The notes under the pieces: model-generated
Told to the model about the DNA's origin: nothing
Seen by the model: the letters and a program-made list of their open reading frames with translations, nothing else
Database searches by the model: none
Shown here: in pieces, positions 39,901 to 53,200 of the stretch
How the letters are laid out: each line of letters starts with the position of its first letter
Position numbering within the stretch: position 1 is the first letter of the stretch
NCBI RefSeq assembly: GCF_018991925.1
Contig: NW_024711924.1
Span: 1-64,000 of the forward strand
Origin: Homarus americanus
Taxonomy: Eukaryota; Arthropoda; Malacostraca; Decapoda; Nephropidae
Reading direction: 5' to 3'
Length of the DNA: 64,000 nucleotides
Program-made: the position numbers and the translations under genes

Positions 39901-42900
39901 GCACTGCCAGGCACACCTCTGACAATCCGGTACTCCTGTGACACTCTCAGGTACATCTCTGACACTCCCAGGTACACCTCTGAAATTCCCAGGTACACCT
40001 CTGACACTCCCATTACACTTCTCACACTCCTGGTTACACCTCCGACTTCTCCCAGGTACAACTCCGACACTCCCAGGTAAACCTCCGATACTCCTGGTAC
40101 CTCTCCCACACTCCCAAGTACACCTCTGACACTCCCAGGTGCTCCTGTGACACTCTCAGGCATCTCTGGCACTCCCAGGTACACCTCTGAAATTCCCAGG
40201 TACACCTCTGACACTCCCAGGTACACCTCTGGCCTCCCAGGTACACCTCTGACACTCCCAGGTACACCTCTGACCTCCCAGGTGCTCTGCTGACATTCCT
40301 GGTACACCACTGACTTCTCCAGGTACACCTCCGACACTCCCAGGTACCTCTGAAACTCCCAGGTACCACTTCGACACTCCCAGGTACACCTCTGACACTC
40401 CCAGGTACTCCACTGACCTCTCTGGTACACCCCTGACACTCCCGGTGCACCTCTGACACTCCCAGGTACACCCAGGCATTCCCAGTGCTTCTCACACTCT
40501 GGGTGCACCTCTGACACTCTATGTGCTCACTGACACTCCCTCATACCTCTGACACTCCCAGGTGCACCTTCAGCCTCCCAGGCACACCTCTGACACCAGT
40601 TACACCTCAGACACTGCCAGGTACACCTCTGACACTCCCAGGTACACCTCCAGACACTCCCAGTGCCTCAGACACTCCCAGGTGCACCTCTGACACTCCC
40701 AAGTGCACCTCTGACACTGCCAGGTACACCTCGAACACTCCCAGGTACACCTCAGACACTCCAAGGTGCCTCTCGGACTCCCAAGTGCACCTCTGACCTC
40801 CAGTCACACCTCTGACCTCCCAGGTACACCTCTGACACTTCCAGGTACACCTCTGACCTCCAAGGTACACCTCTGACACTCCCAGGTACACCTCTGACAC
40901 TCCCAAGTACTCCACTGACATTCCTGGTACCTCTGACACTCCCAGGTGCGTCCGTGCTCCCAGGTACCCTCTGACACTCCCAGGTACACCTCTGACATTC
41001 TCAGGTACCTTTGACACTCTGAGTACTCCACTGACACTCCCAGGTACACCTCTGACACTGCCAGGTGCACCTCTGACAATCCCAGGTACTCCTGTGACAC
41101 TCCCAGGCACCCCTCCAGACACTCCCAGGTACACCTCTGGCCTCCCAGGTACAACTCCATTCAGGTATACCTCCGATATTCCCAGGTACCTCCGATACTC
41201 CCAGGTACACCTTTGAGACTCCCCAGGTACTCCTGGGACACTCCAGGTACATCTCTGACACTCCCAGGTACCTCTAAAACTCCCAGGTACTCCTGTGACA
41301 CTCCCAGGTACATCTCTGACTTCTCCAGGTACATCTCTGACACTCCCAGGTACACCTCTGGCACTGCCAGGTACACCTCTGACAATCCCAGGTACTCTGT
41401 GACACTCTCAGGTACATCTCTGACACTCCCAGCTACACCTCTGAAATTCCCAGGTACACCTCTGACCTCCCATTTACACTTCTCACACTCCCTAGTCACC
41501 TCCGACCTCCCAGGTACAACTCCGACACTCCCAGGTAACCTCCCGTGCTCCTAGGTACACCTCTCACTCCCAAGTACACCTCCCAACCTCCCAGGTACTC
41601 TGTGACACTCTTGGTACATCTCTAGCACTCTAGGTACACCTCTGAAATTCCCAGGTACCTCTGACACCCCAGGTCACCTCTGACCTCCCAGGTACACCTC
41701 TGACTCGCCCAGGTACACCTTTGACACTCCTTGGTACTCCTCTGTCACTCCCTGATACCTCTAGCACTCCCAGGTGCACCGCTGGCTCTCCCAGGTACCA
41801 TGACACTGTCAGTTCACCTCCAGACAATGCCAGGTACACCTCAGACACAGCCAGGTGCACCTCAGACACTCCCAGGTACACCTCAGACACTCCCAGGTAC
41901 ACCTTGACACTGCCAGTTACACCTCCAGACACTGCCAGGTGCACCTCAAGACACAGCCAGGTACCTCCAGACACTCCCAGGGTACACCTCGAACACTGCA
42001 AGGTGCACCTCTGACACTCAAGTGCACCTCCTGACACTCCCAGGTACCTTCTCACACTCCCAGGTACACCTCCGACACTCCCAGGATACCTCTAACACTC
42101 CCAGGTACACCTCTGACCTCCCAGGCACACCTCCGGCCTCCAAGGTACACCTCTCTGACACTCCCAGGTACACCTCTGACACTCCAGGTACACCTCTGAC
42201 TCCCAGGTACACCTCTGACACTCCCAGGTACTCTACTGACATTCTCTGGTAACCACTGACACTCCCAGGTACACGTCCGACACTCCCAGATACACCTCTG
42301 ACACTCCCAGGTACCTTCTGACACTCCCAGGTACACCTCTGACACTCCCAGGTACTCCTTGACTCCTGGTACACCACTGACCTCCCAGGTACACCTCTGA
42401 CACTCCCAGGTACACCAGGCATTCCCAGGTACCTTCTCACACTCTCTCACGTACACCTCTGACACTCCTATGTGCTCCACTGAGCTCCTGATACACCTCT
42501 TGCTCCCAGTGCACCTCCAACACTCCCAGGCACACCTCTGACACTGCCAGTTACACCTCAGACACTGCCAGGTACACCACTGACACTGCCAGGTACACCT
42601 CAGCCTCCCAGGTACACCTCCAAGGTGCACCTCTGACACTCCCAAGTGCCTCTCCCTGACTTCTCCAGGTACACCTCCTGACACTTCAGGTACACCTCTG
42701 ACACTCCAAGGTACACCTCTGATGCTCCCAGGTACACCTCTGACACTCCCAAGTACTCATGACATTCCCTGGTACACCTCTGACACTCCCAGGTGCGTCC
42801 GTCTCCAGGTACACCTCTGACCTCCCAGGTACACCTCTGACATTCTCAGGTACACCTTTGACACTCCACAGGTACTCACTGACACTCCCAGGTACATCTC

Positions 42901-45900
42901 TGACACTCCCAGGATTTCTGACACTGCCAGGTACCTCTGACAATCCCAGGTACTCCTGTGACACTCCCAGGCACCCTCCGACCTCCCAGGTACACCTCTG
43001 ACACTCCCGGTACACCTCTGGCTCCCAGTCACACCTCTGACACTCCCAGGTACACCTCTCTGACACTCCCAGGTGCTCTGCTGACATTCCCTGGTACACC
43101 ACCCCAGCCTCCCAGGTACGTCCGACCTCCCAGGTACACCTCTGACTCTCCCAGGTACACTTCACACCTCCCAGGTACACCTCTGACCTCCCAGGTACTC
43201 CACTGACACTCCCTGGTACCCCTGACACTCCCAGGTACACCTCTGACCTCCCAGGTACACCCCAGGCATTCCCAGGTACCACTTCTCACACTCTAGGTAC
43301 ACCTCTGACACTCCTAGGTACTCACTGACACTCCCTGATGCACCTCTAACACTCCCAGGTGCACCTTGACACTCCCAGGCACCATGACACTGCCAGTTAC
43401 CTCCAGACACTGCCAGGTACACCGCTGACACTGCCAGGTACACCTCAGACACTCCCAGGTACCTCAGACACTCCAAGGTGCACCTCTGACACTCCCAAGT
43501 GCACCTCTGACACTGCCAGGTACACCTCAGACACTCCCAGGTACACCTCAGACACTCTCAGGTGCACCTCTGACACTCCCAGCGCACCTCTGACACTCCC
43601 AGTCACACCTCTGACACTCCCAGGTACACCTCTGACACTCCCAGGTACACCTCTGACATAAGGCCACACCTCTGACACTCCCAGGTACACCTCTGACACT
43701 CCCAAGTGCTCCTGACATTCCTGGTACCTCTGCAGCCTCCCAGGTGCACGTCCGATACTCCCAGGTACACCTCCTGACACTCCCAGGTACACCTCTGACA
43801 TTCTCAGGTACCTTGGCTCACAGGTACTCACTGACACTCCCAGGTACACCTCTGACACTGCCAGGTACCTCCCCAGCAATCCCAGGTACTCCTGTGACAC
43901 TCCCAGGCACCCCTCCGGCCTCCCAGGTACCTCCTGACACTCCCAGGTACAACTCCGATATTCCCAGGTATACCTCCGATATTCCCAGGTACACCTCCGT
44001 GCTCCCAGGTACACCTTTGGGACTCCCAGGTACTCCTGTGACACTCCCAGGTACATCTCCCAACACTCCCAGGTACACCTCTAAAACTCCCAGGTACTCC
44101 TGTGACACTCCCAGGTACATCTCTCTGACTTCTCCAGGTACATCTCTGACACTCCCAGGTACACCTCTGGCACTGCCAGGTACACCTCTGACAATCCCGT
44201 ACTCCTGTGACACTCTCAGGTACATCTCTGACCTCCCAGGTACACCTCTGAAATTCCAGGTACACCTCTGCAACACTCATTTACACTTCTCACACTCTAG
44301 TTACACCTCCCGCTCTCCCAGGTACAGCTCCGACACTCCCAGGTAAACCTCCGATACTCCTGGGTACCTCACACTCCCAAGTACACCTCCTGACACTCCC
44401 AGGTACTCCTGCTGACACTCTCAGGTACATCTCTGACACTCCCAGTACACCTCTGAAATTCCCAGGTCACCTCTGACACTCCCAGGTACACCTCCTGACC
44501 TCCCAGGTACACCTCTGACTCCCAGGTACACCTTGACACTCCTTGGTGCTCCTCTGTCACTCCTGATACACCTCTGACACTCCCAGGTGCACCTCTGACA
44601 CTCCCAGGTACACCTCTGACACTCTCAGGTACACCTCTGACATGCCCAGGTACACCTCCGAACTGCCAGGTACCTCCACTCCCAGGTACCTCCAGACACT
44701 CCCAGGTACACCGCTCAGACACTGCCAGTTACACCTCCAGGACACTGCCAGGTACACCTCAGACACTGCCAGGTACACCTCCAGACACTCCCGGGTACAC
44801 CTCGGACACTGCAAGGTGCCTCTCACACTCCAAGTGCACCTCTGACACTCCCTAGGCACACGTCTGACACTCCCAGGTACACCTCAGACACTCCCAGATA
44901 CACCTCTGACACTCCCAAGTACATCTGACATTCCCAGGTACCTCCGACCTCCAGTGCACTTCTTACACTCCCAGGTACCTCCGACACTCCCAGGTACACC
45001 TCTGACACTCCCAGGTACACCTCCGACACTCCTAGGTACACCTCTGGCTCTCCCAGGTACACCAGACACTCCCAGGTACCTTCTCTGCCTCCCCGGTACA
45101 CCTCCGACACTCAGAGTACACCTCTGACACTCCCAGGTACACCTCTGATACTCCCAGGTACACCTCTGACACTCCCAGGTACACCTTTGACACTCCCAGG
45201 TACACCTCTGTGCTCCAGGTACCTCTGACACTCAGGTACCTCTGACACTCCAGGGTACTCACGACACTTCACACCCTGACCTCCAAGTGCACCTCCTGAC
45301 CTCCCAGGTACACCCCAGGCATTCCCGGCACTTCTCACACTCCTAGGTACACCTCTGACCTCCTAGGTACTCCTCTGTCACTCCCTGATACCTCTGCTGC
45401 TCCCAGGTGCACCGCTGACACTCCCAGGTACACCGCTGACTTTCTCAGTTACACCTCCAGACACTGCCAGGTACACCTCAGACACAGCCAGGTACCTCTC
45501 CCACACTGCAAGGTGCACCTCTGACACTCCCAAGTGCACCTCTGACACTCCTAGGCACGTCTGACACTCCCAGGTACACCTCAGACACTCCCAGATACAC
45601 CTCAGCCTCCCAAGTACACATCTGACATTCCCAGGTACCTCCGACCTCCGGGGTACACTTCTTACTCCCAGGTACACCTCCGACACTCCCAGGTACACCT
45701 CTGACACTCCCAGGTGCACCTCCGACACTCTCAGGTACACCTCTGACCTCCCAGGTACACCCCAGACATTCCCAGGTACACTTCTCACACTCCCAGGTAC
45801 CTCCGACACTCACTGGTATACCTCTGACACTCCCAGGTACACCTCTGATACTCCCGTGCCTGCCTCCCAGGTACACCTTGACACTCCAGTACACTGACCT

Positions 45901-46500
45901 CCCAGGTACACCTCCTAACACTCCCAGGTAAACCTCTGACACTCCCAGGCACACCTCAGCCTCCAAGGTACACCTCTGACACTCTCAGGTACACCTCTGA
46001 CACTCCCAGGTACACCTCTGACACTCCCAGGTACACCTCTGACACTCCCAGGTGCTCTACTGACATTCCTGGTACACCACTGACACTCCCAGGTACGTCC
46101 GACACTCCCAGATATACCTCTGGCACTGCCAGCCACCTCTGACAATCCCAGGTACTCTGTGACACTCTCAGGTACATCTCTGACACTCCCAGGTACACCT
46201 CTGAAATTCCCAGGTACACCTCTGACACTCCCATTTACACTTCTCACACTCCTGGTTACACCTCCGACCTCCCAGGTACAACTCCGACACTCCCAGGTAA
46301 ACCTCCGATACTCCCTGGACACCTCTCACACTCCCAAGTACAACTCTGACCCTCCCAGGTAATCCTGTGACACTCTCAGGTACATCTCTGACACTCACAG
46401 GTACACCTCTGAAATTCCAGGTACACCTCTGACACCCCCAGGTACACCTCTGACTCCCAGGTACACCTCTGACTCGCCTAGTACACCTCTGACACTCCTT
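39901..46500. repeat. Indel-rich array zone 3b with a recurring block of about nine units
   Basis: A block starting at GTGACACTCTCAG(G) recurs at 39,938, 41,399, 44,207 and 46,159. Each is preceded by a GCACTGCCAG unit and a GACAATCC unit. Each is followed by GAAATTCC, a CATTTACACTTCTCACAC or CATTACACTTCTCAC unit, a GTTACACCTCC or GTCACCTCC unit, a CAACTCC or CAGCTCC unit, and GGTAAACCTCC or GGTAACC. Intervals are 1,461, 2,808 and 1,952 bp. A second GTGACACTCTCAGG lies about 208 bp after the first at 40,147 and 46,367, and similarly near 44,411 (there CTGACACTCTCAGG). The zone is otherwise the same 21-bp array with many length changes. No gene is seen. Confidence 0.82.
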
Positions 46501-49500
46501 AGGCTCCTCTGTCACTCCTGATACACCTCCTAACACTCCCAGGTGCACCGTGACACTCCCAGGTACCATGACACTGTCAGTTACACCTCAGACAATGCCA
46601 GGTACACCTCAGACACAGCCAGGTACCTCAGACACTCCCAGGTACACCTCAGACACTCCAAGGTGCACCTCTGACACTCCAAGTGCACCTTTGACACTCC
46701 TGGCACACGTCTGACACTCCCAGGTACACCTCAGACACTCCCAGGTACACCATGACACTCCCAGATACCTCTGACACTCCCAATGCCTCTGACATTCCCA
46801 GGTACCTCCGACACTCCCAGGTACACTTCTCCACCTCCCAGGTACACCTCCGACTCTCCCAGGTACAGCTTGAGCACTCCCAGGTACACCTCTGACACTC
46901 CCAGGTATCACCTCTGACACTCCCAGGTGCCCCTCTGACACTCCCAGGTACATCTCTGACACTCCCAAATACCTCTCCCACACTCCCAAGCACACCTCTG
47001 ACCACTCTCAGGTACACCTCCGACTTCTCCCAGGTACCTCCGACCTCCCAGGTACACTTCTTACACTCCCAAGTACTCCCAGGTACACCTCCATGCTCCC
47101 AAGTACCTCTGACACTTCCAGGTGCACCTCTGACCTCCCAGGTGCACTCGGACACTCCCAGGTACACCTTTGACACTCCCAGGTACTCCTGACATTCCGT
47201 GGTACACCTCCCACCTCCCAGGTACACCGCTGACACTGCCAGGTACACCTGCGACACTCCCAGGAACACCTCCGACATTCCCAGGTACACTTCTCCACTC
47301 CCAGGTACACCTCCGACACTGCCAGGTACACCTCCGGCTCTCCCAGGTACACCTCTGAGACTCCAGGTACACCTCTGCCTCCCAGGTACACCTCTGACAC
47401 TCCCAGGTACACCTCTGACACTCCCAGGTACACCTCTGACCTCCCAAGTACCTTCTGACACTCCCAGGTACTCCACTGACATTCCTTGGTACACATCTGA
47501 CACTCCCAGGTACCCGGCTGCTCCCATATACCTCTGACACTCCAAGGTACACCTCTGACACTCCCAGGTACCTTTGACACTCCAGGTGCTCCACTGACTC
47601 TCCTGGTACACCCCAACACTCCCAGGTACACGCCTGACACTCCCAGGTACACCCCAGACACTCCCAGGTACACTTCTCACACTCCTAGGTACACCTCTGA
47701 TGCTCCTAGGTTGCTCCTCTGTCACTCCCTGATACACCTCTAACACTCCCAGGTACACCGCTAACACTCAAGGTACACCGCTGACACTGCCAGGTACCTC
47801 AGACACTGCCAGGTACACCTCCAAGCTTGCCAGGTACCTCCTGACACTCCCAGGTACACCTCAGACACTCCCAGGTATACCGCTGATACTCCCAGGTACA
47901 CCTCTGACACTCCCAAGTACACCTCTGACACTCCCAGGTACACCCCAGACACTCCCAGGTACACCTTCTCACACTCTGGGTGCCTCTGATGCTCCTAGGT
48001 ACTCCTCTGTCACTCCCTGATACACTTCTACCTCCCAGGTACACCTCAGACACTCCCAGGTACACTGCTGACCTCCCAGGTACACCTCTGACACTCCCAG
48101 GTACACCTCAGACACTCCCAGGTACACCCCAGATACTCCCAGGTACCCCAGACACTCCCAGGTACACCTCCGACACTACCAGGTACCTTCTTACACTCCC
48201 AAGTACACCTCCGGCACTCCTGGTGCTCACTGCCATTCTGGTACACCTCCGATATTCCCAGGTACACCTCCGATATTCCCAGGTACTCCCGATACTCCCA
48301 GGTACCTTTCAGACTCCCAGGTACTCCTGTGACACTCCCAGGTACATCTCTGACACTCAGGTACACCTCCTCCCAGGTACACCCCAGACACTATCAGGGA
48401 CACTTCTCCTCCCAGGTACACCTCCGACACTCCCAGCTACACCTCTGACCTCCCAGGTACATCTCTGACACTCCCAGGCATCTCTGACACTCCCAGGTAC
48501 CTCTGACACTGCCAGGTACACCTCTGTTAATCCCAGGTCCTCCTGTGACACTGTCAGGTACATCTCTGACACTCCCAGGTACACCTCTGAAATTCCCAGG
48601 TACACCTCCGAGCCTCCCAGGCACCTCTGACACTCCCAGGTACACCTCAAACCTCCCGGGTACACCACTGACACTCCCAGATACACCTCTGCCTCCCAGT
48701 ACACCTCTACATTCCAGGTACACCTCCGACACTCCCAGGTACACTTCTTACACTCCCAGGTACACCTGCAGCCTCCCAGGTACACCTCTGACACTCCGAG
48801 TACTCCACTGACATTCCCTGGTACACCTCTGCACTCCGGTACACGTCCGCTCCCAGATACACCTCTGACACTCCCAGGTACACCTCTGACACTCCCAGGT
48901 ACACCTCTGCAGCCTCCCAGGTATTCATTGACACTCCCTGGTGCTCCTGCCATTCCCTGGTACACCTCCGATATTCCCAGGTACACCTCCGATATTCCCA
49001 GGTACACTTTCAGACTCCCAGGTAATCCTGTGACACTCCCGTACATCTCTGACACTCCCAGGTACACCTCTAAAATTCCAGGTACCCCAGACACTCCCAG
49101 GTACACCCCAGACACTCCCAGGTACACCCCAGACACTCCCAGGTACACTTCTCAATCCCGGGCACACCTCCGACACTCCAGGTACACCTCTGACACTCCC
49201 AGGTACATCTCTGACCTCCAGGTACATCTCTGACACTCCCTGGGTACACCTCTGACACTGCCAGGTACCTCTGAAATCCCAGGTACTCCTGTGACTCTCA
49301 GGCATCTCTGACCTCCCAGGTACCTCTGAAATTCCCAGGTACACCTCTGACACTCCCAGGTACACCTCTCACCTCCCAGGTACACCTCCCAGCCTCCCAG
49401 GTTACCTCTGACACTCCTGAGTCCTCTGTCACTCCTGATACACCTCTAACACTCCCAGGTGCCCTGACTTCCCAGGTACCACACTGACAGTGCCAGTTCC

Positions 49501-52500
49501 TCAGACACTGCAGATACACCTCAGACACAGCCAGGTACACCTCAGACACTCCAGGTACCTCACACACTGCAAGGTGCACCTCCTGACTCCAAGTGCACCT
49601 GCACTCCTAGGCACACGTCTGACACTCCCAGGTACTCCGACACTCTCCGGTACACCTCTGACACTCCCAGGTACCCCGAACACTCCCAGGTACACTTCTC
49701 ACACTTGGTACACCTCCCACTCTCAAGTACACCTCCTGACCTCCCAGGTACACCTCTGATGCTCCCAGGTACCTCTGACACTCCCAGGTGCACCTTTGAC
49801 ACTCCCAGGTACACCTCTGACACTCCCAGGTACCTCCTGCCTCCCAGGTACACCTCTGACTCTCCAGGGACACCTCTGACCTCCAGGTACACCTCTGACA
49901 CTCCCAGATTCTCCTGACACTCCCAGGTACCTCTGACACTTGGGCACACCTCAGACCTCCCAGGTACTCCTGACATTCCTGGTTTAACCCCTGACACTCC
50001 CAGGTACACCTCTGACCTCCCAGGTACACCCCAGGCATTCCCAGGTACACTTCTCACACTCCTGGGTACACCTCTGCACTCCTAGGTACTCACTGACACT
50101 CCCTCGTACACCTCTAACCTCCCAGGTGCACCAGTGACACTCCCAGGTACCCAGCACTGCCAGTTACACCTCAGGCACTGCCTGGTACACCTCTGGCCTG
50201 CCAGGTACACCTCAGACACTACAGGTACACCTCAGACACTGCAAGGTGCACCACTGACACTCCCAAGTGCCTCTGACCTCCCAGTCACCTCTGACACTCC
50301 CAGTTTGCCTCACTCCCAGGTACACCTCAGACTCCAAGTGCACCTCTGACACTCCCAGGTACACCTCTGACCTCCCAGTGCTCCACTGATATTCCCTGGT
50401 ACCTCCTGACACTCCCAGGTGCGTCCGACACTCCCAGGTACACCTCCGGACACTCCCAGGTACACCTCTGACATTCTCAGGTACCTCCCGGCCTCTGGGT
50501 ACTCACTGACCTCTGGTATGCCTCTGACATTCCCAGGTACGCCTCTGACCTCCCAGGTACACCTCTGTTTCAGGTACACCTCTGACCTCCCAGGTCCGCC
50601 TCCGACACTCACGGTACAACTTCTTCACTCCCAGGTACACCTCCGGACACTCCCAGGTACCTCTGGCACCTAGGTACACCTCTGACACTCCCAGGTACAC
50701 CTCTGACATTCCGTGGGCACCTCTGACACTCCCAGGTACACGTCCGACACTCCCAGATACACCTCTGACACTCCAGGTACATCTCTGACACTCCCAGGTA
50801 CACCTCTGACCTCCCAGGTACCCGTCCGACACTCCCTGATACACCTCTGCTGCTCCCAGGTGCACCCTGACCTCCCAGGTACACCACTTGACACTCTCAG
50901 TTACACCTCCAGACAATGCCAGGTACACCTCAGGGGCAAGGTACACCTCAGACACTCCCAGGTACACCTCAGACACTCAAGGTGCACCTCTGACACTCCC
51001 AAGTGCCGCGACACTCCTAGGCACACGTCTGACACTCCCAGGTACACCTCAGACACTCCCAGGTACACCGCCAACACTCCCAGATACACCTCTGACACTC
51101 CCTAAACACCTCTGACATTCCCAGGTACACCTCCGACACTCCCAGGTACCTCCGGCACTCCCAGGTACACTTCCTCACACTCCCAGGTACCTCCGGCCTC
51201 CAGGTACACCGCTGAGCACTCCCAGGTACACCTCTCACTCCACTTCTCTCTGACACTCCCAGGTACCTCCGACCTCCCAGGTACACCTCCGACACTCTCA
51301 GGTACACTTCTTACCTCCAAGGCACACTCTGTGCTCCCAGGTACAAGACATTCCCAGGTACACTTCTCACTCTCCCAGGTACACCTCCGACACTCCCAAG
51401 GCCCTCCTGACACTTCAGGTACCTGATGCTCCCAGGTACACCTCTGACCTCCCAGGTGCACCTCGACAATCCCAGGTACTCCCACTGACATTCCGTGATG
51501 CATCTCCACCTCCCCTTACACCTCTAACCTGCCAGGTACACCTCTGACATTCTCAGGTACACCTTTGACACTCACAGGTACTCACTGACTCCCTGGATAC
51601 CTCTGACATTCCCGGTACGCCTCTGACCTCCCAGGTGCCTCTGTTATTCCCAGGTACACTCCCAGCCTCAGGTCACCTTCCGACCTCGCAGGTACAACTT
51701 CAACCTCCCAGGTACACCTCAGACACTCCAAGTACACCTCTGACACTCCTAGGTACACCTCCTGGCACTCCCAGGTACACCTCTGACATTCCGTGGTAAA
51801 CCCTCCCAACACTCCCAGGTACACGTCCGACCTCCCAGATACCTCTGACCTCCCAGGTACATCTCTGACACTCCCAGGTACACCTCTGACACTCCCAGGT
51901 ACAGTCCGACACTCCTGATGCACCTCTACCTCCCAGGTGCACCGCCGGCACTCCCAGGTACACCGCTGACACTGTCAGTTACACCTCAGACAATGCCAGG
52001 TACACCTCAGACCTGCCAGTAAACCTCAGACACTCCCAGGTACACCTCAGACACTCCAAGGTGCACCTCTGACCTCCCAGTGCACCTTTGACACTCCTAG
52101 GCACACGTCCCCAGCTCTCCAGGTACACCTCAGACACTCCCAGGTACACCATGACACTCCCAGATACCTCTGACACTCCCAAGTACCTCTGACATTCCCA
52201 GGTACCTCCGACACTCCCAGGTACACCTCCGACACTCCAGGTACCTTCTCACCTCCAGGTACACCTCCGACACTCCCAGGTACCACCCCTCAACTCCCAG
52301 GTACACCTCTGGCACTCCCAGGTACACCTCTGACACTCCCAGGTACACCTTTGACACTCCCAGGTACATCTCTGACCTCCCAGGTACAACTCTCCTCCCC
52401 AAGTACACCTCTGACACTCCCAGGTACACCTCCGACCTCCCAGGTACACCTCCGACCTCCCAGGTACCCCACTCCCGTGCACCTCTGACTCCCAGGTACA

Positions 52501-53200
52501 GACACTCCAGGCCTTCTCACTCCCAGGTACACCTCTGACACTCCCAGGTACACCTCTGACCTCCCAGGTACACCTGACACTCCCAGGTACTCCACTGACC
52601 ATTCCGTGGTACCTCTCACACTCCCAGGTACACCTCTGACACTCCCAGGTACACCTCTGACACTCCCAGGTACACCTCTGACACTCCCAGGTACCATCTG
52701 ACACTCCAAAGTACACTTCTGACACTCCCAGGTACTCACTGACATTCTTGGTACACCTCTGACACTCCCAGGTACACGTCCGGCCTCCCAGATACACCTC
52801 TGACCTCCCAGGTACACCTCTGATACTCCCAGGTACCCCAACCCCGGCCTCCCAGGTGCTCACTGACACTCCTGGGTACACCCCTGACCTCCCAGGTACA
52901 CCTGACCTCCCAGGTACACCCCAGACACTCCCAGCTACACTTCTCTGCTCCAAGACACCTCTGATACTCCTGGGTGCTCTCTGTCCTCCCTGATACTCCT
53001 AGGTACTCCGTGGTACGCATCTCACACTCCCCAGGTACACCGCTGACACTCCCAGGTACACCTCTGACACTCTTGGTGCCTCTGGCCTCCCAGGTACACA
53101 TCTGACACTCCAAAGTGCCACTTCTGAGCATCCAGGTGCTCCACTGACATTCCTTGGTGCACCTCCTGACCTCCCAGGTACACGTCCGACACTCCAGATA
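46501..53200. repeat. Indel-rich array zone 3c
   Basis: The same array continues. The AAGGTGCACC/CAAGTGCACC pair and CACACGTCTGAC units recur near 46,660, 49,575, 50,980 and 52,060, and GACAATGCC with GACACAGCC near 46,590-46,615. A partly regular stretch lies at 47,390-47,450. The CATTGACACTCCC cassette appears near 48,926, followed by two GATATTCCC units. No gene, RNA gene or transposon is seen. Confidence 0.86.
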
